Part shown: in pieces, positions 1 to 2,914 of the stretch
Layout of the letters: the number at the start of each line of letters is the position of its first letter
How positions within the stretch are numbered: the stretch's first letter is position 1
DNA from: CAVSWN01 sp046728115
GTDB lineage: Bacteria > Acidobacteriota > Vicinamibacteria > Vicinamibacterales > CAVVIG01
Length of the DNA: 5,834 nt
NCBI GenBank assembly: GCA_046728115.1
Contig: JBKPDW010000527.1
Coordinates: forward strand, 1-5,834
Reading direction: 5' to 3'
The notes under the pieces: generated by a model
The model's input: the letters and a program-made list of their open reading frames with translations, nothing else
Database searches by the model: none
Told to the model about the DNA's origin: nothing
Made by a program: the position numbers and the translations under genes

Positions 1-143
1 CGTGCCGGGCGACCAGGCGCACCGATTCGTCATCCATGACCGAGACACGATCTACTCCGCGGGTGTCGATCGGACGCTCGCGGCGATGGGCCTGACCGTG
101 CTCAAGACGCCGGTTCGCGCTCCGCAAGCGAACGCGTTCTGCG
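1..143 (+). pseudogene. DDE integrase/transposase (rve core) fragment, interrupted by a group II intron
   Basis: Reading from base 2 gives an integrase-core sequence with the IHDRD motif (Asp at codon 13, bases 38-40), then LKTPVRAPQANAFC. This is the C-terminal half of an rve catalytic core as in IS481/IS3-type transposases, which cut and join DNA with a D,D,E metal-binding triad. Between the second Asp and the end of the homology there are exactly 34 residues, so the next codon should be the catalytic Glu of the D(34-35)E spacing. Instead, after TTC TGC G the sequence switches to intron, and the frame ends at a TGA at 152-154. The N-terminal part lies outside the window, and the 3' exon is not found within it. 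The family is confident from motif order; the exact IS family is not determined. The gene is inactive here. Confidence 0.8.
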
Positions 144-355
144 GTGTGCCGTGAAAGGTAAATCGACGCAGCCGGTGCAAGTCCGGTCCAAGGAAGTGTC
201 GGTACGCCTTGGTAGCTACTCGGGAGGTGGAACGGGTGACCAGACCATCGAAGCCCTGAGGACAGAGGCCCGTCAATCGGACGGGTGCGCAAGCGTGCGG
301 GCCGCAACGAGAGTGAAGCCTGAGCAGGCCTCGAAACGTTCACTGCGAGCGCCGA

Positions 356-372
356 GTCCCCCGCAGAAGGAC
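356..372 (+). other. EBS1 hairpin of the group II intron (target-recognition loop)
   Basis: A GTCC stem (356-359) pairs with GGAC (369-372) and closes a 9-nt loop. Loop bases 362-368 (CGCAGAA) pair with all seven bases of the exon immediately before the intron (137-143, TTCTGCG). In group II introns the EBS1-IBS1 pairing defines the 5' splice site and the DNA insertion site. A 7-nt match located both in a loop and exactly abutting GTGTG is unlikely to be accidental. A possible EBS2-IBS2 pairing (CGTTC 337-341 with GAACG 130-134) is much weaker. Confidence 0.75.
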
Positions 373-474
373 GAAGGCCGCCGAGGACGATCGGATGCAC
401 CGACCGATGATGGTCGTCCTGCTCGCCGGGGTATTGGGCGCAGCACGTACGCACACGCGGCGATTTGCAACACG

Positions 475-510
475 GGAGACCTGTCTGGCTGCCGCGGTGG
501 CAACGTCTCC
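475..510 (+). other. Candidate group II intron domain II stem-loop
   Basis: GGAGAC (475-480) pairs with GTCTCC (505-510). An inner TGCC/GGCA hairpin (490-493 with 499-502) closes the loop GCGGT. Position between domain I and the domain III candidate fits domain II, which mainly gives tertiary contacts. Assigned by position and pairing only. Confidence 0.5.
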
Positions 511-540
511 ATCGGGAGGCGGGCTCGACAGGAGTCGGAG

Positions 541-591
541 GGGCTCATATGACCGATGACCCTGGGTAATAGCAGGCGAGGAAAGGAGCCC
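541..591 (+). other. Candidate group II intron domain III stem-loop
   Basis: GGGCTC (541-546) pairs with GAGCCC (586-591), enclosing about 40 nt that include an A-rich internal segment (GAAAG). It lies just upstream of the RT ORF, the place expected for domain III, which stimulates catalysis. Assigned by position and pairing only. Confidence 0.5.
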
Positions 592-623
592 TGGTTCGGG
601 GTGTGCTCGAACGAGCGGAGAAC

Positions 624-629
624 AGGAGA
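624..629 (+). promoter_or_regulatory. Shine-Dalgarno for the intron RT gene, deciding a TTG start
   Basis: AGGAGA ends 6 nt before the TTG at 636. The more upstream in-frame GTG at 603 has no comparable site, and starting at 636 gives an N-terminus beginning MSLATPEKIR, which resembles the usual start of these maturases. Confidence 0.5.
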
Positions 630-635
630 TTGGCG

Positions 636-1157
636 TTGAGCCTGGCAACTCCGGAAAAGATTCGGAAGCTCCAACGAGCGCTCTACATGAAGGCCAAGCA
701 GGAGCCAACGCGACGCTTTCACGTTCTCTATGACAAGGTATGGCGCGAAGACATCCTCGCCCGCGCATATGCGTGCTGCCGCGCGAACGGCGGGGCGCCG
801 GGCGTGGACGGCGAAACCTTCGACGACATCGAGGCATGCGGCATGAGCACCTGGCTCCAGACCGTCGGAGAGGAGGTGCGAACAAAACGCTACAAACCGC
901 AGCCGGTACGACGGGTGATGATTCCAAAGCCCGGAGGCGTGGGCCAGCGGCCGCTCGGGATACCGACCATCCGCGACCGGGTGGTACAAACCGCGGCGAC
1001 GCTGGTGCTCGAACCAATTTTCGAGGCGGACTTCGACGACGCGGCATATGGATACCGCCCGAAGAGGAGCGCACTCGATGCGGTGCGGGCCGTGCGCCGG
1101 GCGCTTGATAGTGGACGAACCGAAGTCGTGGACGCCGACCTATCGAAGTACTTCGAT
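636..1157 (+). pseudogene. ltrA: Group II intron reverse transcriptase/maturase, C-terminally truncated
   Basis: The protein copies intron RNA into DNA and helps it fold. Numbering from the TTG at 636, the visible parts are the N-terminal region (YDKVWREDIL), the RT-0/RT-1 signature GAPGVDG (about 53-59), IPKPGG (96-101), RPLGIPTIRDR (105-115), YGYRPKRSA, and the RT-3 block DADLSKYFD (166-174) with the first catalytic aspartate at about D168. Homology stops after D174. Family members usually continue with a TIPH-like sequence, the YADD catalytic box, thumb/maturase domain X and sometimes an HNH domain, reaching about 400 or more residues. Here the frame runs on through about 40 unrelated residues to a stop at 1280. 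It was truncated by deletion or recombination and cannot make an active enzyme. It is not retron-like or diversity-generating: the GAPGVDG and RPLGIPTIRDR blocks and the ribozyme upstream are group II features. Confidence 0.85.
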
Positions 1158-1158
1158 A

Positions 1159-1311
1159 TCTGCGAACCGCCGCAACATCAATCGCCGCAGCACGTACAGA
1201 GCATTTGGCAGGCACAGCGTCGCTCTCAGCGAAGCGGATATCCGCAAGACCAGCGAGATCGTGCGGCAGCTGAGCGATGATGTGAAAGCGCGGTCGGAGC
1301 GCTTGTCGTAG
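1159..1311 (+). pseudogene. 3' remnant of an unidentified coding sequence
   Basis: Immediately after the intron RT homology breaks off, a different frame (codons from 1159) stays open to a TAG at 1309-1311. It has mostly G/C third positions, as in real genes of this window, and its last ~30 residues (from ALSEADIRKTSEIVRQL) look like a charged amphipathic helix. I do not recognise the family. It has no start of its own: the same frame runs upstream only into the out-of-frame part of the RT gene. It is best explained as the 3' end of a gene whose 5' part was lost when the intron 3' half was deleted. The alternative is a chance open frame, which is possible at this length. Confidence 0.35.
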
Positions 1312-1341
1312 TCTGCGACGACCTGGGGGCGCGAGACGTTC

Positions 1342-1803
1342 TTACTGGCTGATCCGTCCGTTTGGCGCGATCGTGAACGCGAAGCCTGGCTCGTCGCCGT
1401 TTCCGGGCGTCGTGGTGTTCTGTACTAGCCCCATGTCATTCACGAGGACGCTTCGCGTCACCGCGCCCGTGGGGTTTTCATCGCAGGCATTCTGATCGTT
1501 GACACGGAACGAGACGCGGGTGTTGACGGGCACGTCCGTGAAGGTGATTTCGTACCGGTCTGGTGGAACCGGCTGCAGCAGGACGCCGGCGAAGTTGCGC
1601 CAGCTCGGATGGGTGTGAGTCGCGCCGACCCCACTGACGCACGCCTGCGCGGACGTAGGAAGATCACTTCGTCGCGTTGTCGAGCCCAGGAACACGATCC
1701 TGACGGTCGCGGTTCCTGATCGGCTCGAGGGCGCCGTGGATGCGTCATCGCAGGCGACCGATACCACGATCAGCGCACACGCCAAGAGCGCTCTCCGCAC
1801 CAA
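1342..1803 (-). CDS. Putative secreted lipoprotein, function unknown
   Basis: A 153-residue protein if it starts at the TTG at 1803, or 152 if at the adjacent GTG (1800). There is no convincing Shine-Dalgarno upstream, so the start is uncertain. The N-terminus is a lipoprotein-like leader: two arginines, a hydrophobic stretch ALLACALIVVSVA, then Cys18 followed by DD. The lipobox VSVAC is imperfect, because -3 is Ser rather than Leu/Val. The mature part begins with a low-complexity Ser/Thr/Ala linker and is rich in beta-forming residues, with motifs RYEITFTDVPVNTRVSFRV and a C-terminal GDEPGFAFTIAPNGRISQ. It contains two further cysteines, about residues 55 and 105, which could form a disulfide. 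Similar small, secreted, probably beta-sandwich proteins occur as hypotheticals in Acidobacteriota-like genomes; no enzymatic residues are evident. It is convergent with the remnant ending at 1311 and lies between two gene fragments. Confidence 0.65.
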   Translation of the reverse strand: MVRRALLACALIVVSVACDDASTAPSSRSGTATVRIVFLGSTTRRSDLPTSAQACVSGVGATHTHPSWRNFAGVLLQPVPPDRYEITFTDVPVNTRVSFRVNDQNACDENPTGAVTRSVLVNDMGLVQNTTTPGNGDEPGFAFTIAPNGRISQ

Positions 1804-1838
1804 GCGAGCATACCTGACTCAAATCGCCGGGGCTCACA

Positions 1839-2011
1839 GGCGGATACGGACTGGCCTCAGTATCCGCAAGCGCGTGATGGAGGCACATGGCGGAAGCATC
1901 GCGGTCGAGCAGCATGCGGGCCGCGGAACGTGGTTCGTCTCGACCTTCACCAAGCGAGCGTTCGCGAGTCCGCGTGACATGCTGCTTTGGCCCGTGGCCG
2001 CCACGGAATGA
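1839..2011 (+). pseudogene. Sensor histidine kinase, C-terminal HATPase_c remnant with frameshift
   Basis: From about 1856 the frame reads LSIRKRVMEAHGGSIAVEQHAGRGTWF, which is the end of the ATP-binding domain of a histidine kinase: the helix after the G2 box, the EAHGG turn, and the GRGT.F strand. Just upstream, GGATACGGACTG (1842-1853) encodes GYGL in another frame. Adding one G at 1853-1854 joins the two as GYGLGLSI, the canonical G2 box. So a 1-nt deletion in a GGG run is the simplest reading. The upstream frame is closed by a TGA at 1815-1817, and no H-box, N-box or G1-box coding is present; the lipoprotein gene occupies that space on the other strand. The tail runs about 20 residues beyond the usual domain end to a TGA at 2009-2011. 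It is nonfunctional: residual sequence of a lost two-component sensor. Confidence 0.75.
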
Positions 2012-2043
2012 AATGGCTATTTTATATAGCTATAATAGATCAC
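2008..2043 (+). promoter_or_regulatory. Toxin-antitoxin promoter with overlapping palindromic operator, probably leaderless
   Basis: A perfect -10 box TATAAT (2031-2036) is preceded, with a 17-bp spacer, by a weak -35 ATGAAA (2008-2013). The -10 ends 7 nt before the antitoxin ATG (2044), so transcription should start at or next to the A of the ATG. No Shine-Dalgarno is present. The region is strikingly AT-rich within GC-rich DNA. It contains the 10-bp palindrome TATAGCTATA (2025-2034) overlapping the -10, and the half-site series GCTAT (2016-2020), ATAGC (2026-2030), GCTAT (2029-2033). Antitoxins of the Phd/YefM type repress their own operon by binding such palindromes, so autoregulation here is inferred. 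Confidence 0.7.
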
Positions 2044-2286
2044 ATGAAAGTCAATGTGGCTGAAGCGAAGAATACGCTTCCCAAGCTGATTAAGGCCGTC
2101 GAAGACGGCGAGTCCGTGACAATCTATCGTCACGGCACGCCGGTCGTCGACATCGTCCGGACGACGAAGGGCGATATCAAGAAGCCGAAGTTCGGGACAC
2201 TGAAGGGCAAGGTGACGGCTCTCGATCCCGACTGGTGGAAGCCTATGGCCGAGGATGAGGTCGAGGCCCTTCTCGACGACCGTTAA
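2044..2286 (+). CDS. Type II antitoxin, Phd/YefM family
   Basis: An 80-residue protein that should neutralise the downstream PIN toxin and repress the operon. The N-terminal half has the family pattern MKVNVAEAKNTLPKLIKAV, then EDGESVTIYRHGTPVVDIV, the Phd/YefM dimerising DNA-binding fold (residues about 1-45). The C-terminal part (FGTLKGKV, then DPDWWKPMAEDEVEALLDDR) is an acidic tail with a terminal helix, the usual toxin-wrapping segment of antitoxins paired with PIN toxins. The ATG at 2044 is preferred over the in-frame upstream start at 1987, because the promoter TATAAT lies between them and family members start at this methionine. It ends 3 nt before the toxin start; the two are cotranscribed. 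Length is normal for the family. Confidence 0.9.
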   Translation: MKVNVAEAKNTLPKLIKAVEDGESVTIYRHGTPVVDIVRTTKGDIKKPKFGTLKGKVTALDPDWWKPMAEDEVEALLDDR

Positions 2287-2289
2287 CGC

Positions 2290-2670
2290 GTGCGGATCAT
2301 CCTCGATACGGTCACCTTCATCTGGGCGGTCAGCACTCCAGAGCGCCTCTCAGGTGCAGCGATGTCCGCTCTTCGAAAGACGACTGCGGTGCGCGAGATC
2401 AGCGTCGTTTCCCTGACCGAGATCGCCGTCAAACAGACCAGAGGAAAGCTCACCTTCGGCAAGGCGGACGTGATGGCCGGCGTCGGTGATCTGCGGTTGC
2501 GCGTCTTGCCGTACGCGGCAGAGCATGCCTTCCGCCTGTTCGATCTGCCCACACATCATGCCGATCCCTTCGACCGCCAAATCATTGCGCAGGCTCTCGT
2601 AGAAAACGTTCCGGTCGTGACGCCTGACGAATCCTTCAACCTTTACAAAGGCCTCAAGGTCGTATGGTGA
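2290..2670 (+). CDS. vapC: PIN-domain ribonuclease toxin, VapC-like
   Basis: A 126-residue PIN-domain protein, expected to be a Mg2+-dependent endoribonuclease (VapC toxins typically cut tRNA or rRNA) held in check by the preceding antitoxin. All four acidic positions of the PIN active site are visible: D6 in the opening LDT motif, E44 in SLTEIAVK, D95 in HADPFDRQIIAQA (with D92 beside it), and D113 in TPDESF. The C-terminus YKGLKVVW matches the subgroup ending in G(V/L)xVxW. Many relatives read LDTHTFLW at the N-terminus; here it is LDTVTFIW, so the His after the catalytic Asp-Thr is Val. Translation starts at a GTG three bases after the antitoxin stop with no clear Shine-Dalgarno, which suggests translational coupling and lower toxin than antitoxin synthesis. 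The pair looks intact. Confidence 0.9.
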   Translation: MRIILDTVTFIWAVSTPERLSGAAMSALRKTTAVREISVVSLTEIAVKQTRGKLTFGKADVMAGVGDLRLRVLPYAAEHAFRLFDLPTHHADPFDRQIIAQALVENVPVVTPDESFNLYKGLKVVW

Positions 2671-2751
2671 CTGGATGCATGAACAAACGTCATCAGATGG
2701 CCCTTGTGAAGGGAAGACCTGGGGACGAACGAAGCGCGCATCGGACCACTC

Positions 2752-2774
2752 ATCAGGTTACCCGATAACCGGAT
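2752..2774 (+). repeat. Inverted repeat downstream of the toxin gene
   Basis: ATCAGGTTA (2752-2760) and TAACCGGAT (2766-2774) form a 9-bp stem with one mismatch around the loop CCCGA. A smaller hairpin, CCCTT-GTG-AAGGG, lies at 2701-2713. Neither is followed by a T-run, so a classical intrinsic terminator is not shown. They sit in the 244-bp gap between toxin and receptor genes and could act as a weak terminator or processing site. Confidence 0.35.
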
Positions 2775-2805
2775 CGTCCAGGGTCATCCGGGCCCGGGCT
2801 GTTCA

Positions 2806-2834
2806 TTGAAATCGATGATTGCGTGCCTTATCAT
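2806..2834 (+). promoter_or_regulatory. Sigma70-type promoter for the TonB-dependent receptor
   Basis: TTGAAA (2806-2811) and TATCAT (2829-2834) are each 5/6 matches to the sigma70 consensus, with an ideal 17-bp spacer. The predicted start near 2841 gives a leader of about 74 nt before the receptor ATG. Supported by sequence match and placement only. This also argues against any translation start upstream of 2841. Confidence 0.6.
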
Positions 2835-2903
2835 GCGCTTCATTATTCCGGCGGCGACGAACTTTTCCACTTCGGCACGAACGGTTGCGCGCTCCCGCGC
2901 GCA

Positions 2904-2909
2904 AGGAGG
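2904..2909 (+). promoter_or_regulatory. Shine-Dalgarno of the TonB-dependent receptor
   Basis: AGGAGG lies 5 nt before the ATG at 2915, within the purine run AAGGAGGGGAA. It fixes the start at 2915 rather than at the in-frame TTG at 2819, which would add 32 residues in front of the signal peptide. Confidence 0.85.
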
Positions 2910-2914
2910 GGAAC

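Larger units (their letters stand above)
144..600 (+). ncRNA. Group II intron ribozyme, domains I to III
   Basis: This non-coding stretch upstream of the RT ORF contains nested complementary segments consistent with group II folding. It holds the GTGTGCC start, the EBS1 hairpin at 356-372, a GGAGAC/GTCTCC stem (475-480 with 505-510) fitting domain II, and a GGGCTC/GAGCCC stem (541-546 with 586-591) fitting domain III. The short plus-strand open frame across 151-552 has no recognisable protein content and is best read as RNA. Domain limits are estimates by eye; the domain IV start near 595-600 is inferred from the position of the ORF. Without domain V the ribozyme lacks its catalytic centre. 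Confidence 0.7.
144..1158 (+). mobile_element. Group II intron, 3'-truncated (ribozyme 5' domains plus part of its RT gene)
   Basis: The element starts with GTGTGCC, matching the GUGYG 5' end of bacterial group II introns. It carries about 450 nt of structured non-coding sequence (domains I-III) and then a maturase/reverse transcriptase ORF in the domain IV position. The 5' boundary is supported by IBS1 TTCTGCG (137-143) being perfectly complementary to CGCAGAA (362-368), which lies in a hairpin loop as expected for EBS1. RT homology stops abruptly at about 1157, and I see no domain V-like or domain VI hairpin downstream, so the 3' half has been lost. Such introns move by retrohoming: the ribozyme reverse-splices into DNA and the encoded protein copies it. 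This copy cannot splice or move by itself. The structural class was not assigned. Confidence 0.85.

Noticed and set aside
636..1157. Diversity-generating retroelement or retron reverse transcriptase
   Set aside because: The upstream sequence has a group II 5' end with EBS1-IBS1 pairing, and the RT shows the GAPGVDG and RPLGIPTIRDR blocks of group II maturases. No template/variable repeat pair or msr/msd was seen.
273..1215. Minus-strand open frames of 238 and 291 residues across the intron
   Set aside because: Low-complexity Arg/Pro/Ser-rich translations antisense to a ribozyme and a recognisable RT; no domain seen.
1234..1245. Perfect 12-bp palindrome GCGGATATCCGC as an operator or recombination site
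   Set aside because: It lies within coding-like sequence, is isolated, and has no promoter or repeat partner; probably incidental.
1158..1341. Domain V/VI of the intron just after the truncated RT
   Set aside because: I found no 34-nt hairpin with the domain V pattern (AGC triad, GNRA-type loop) here, and the sequence looks coding rather than structured.
2819..2914. A 32-residue N-terminal extension of the receptor from a TTG at 2819
   Set aside because: The start lies inside the predicted promoter. The extension would bury the signal peptide, and AGGAGG with the ATG at 2915 is a much better start.
2671..2914. Small gene or RNA in the toxin-receptor gap
   Set aside because: Apart from the hairpins and promoter listed, the frames are short and without start signals or recognisable content. 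The palindrome CCGGGCCCGG at 2788-2797 has no clear role.
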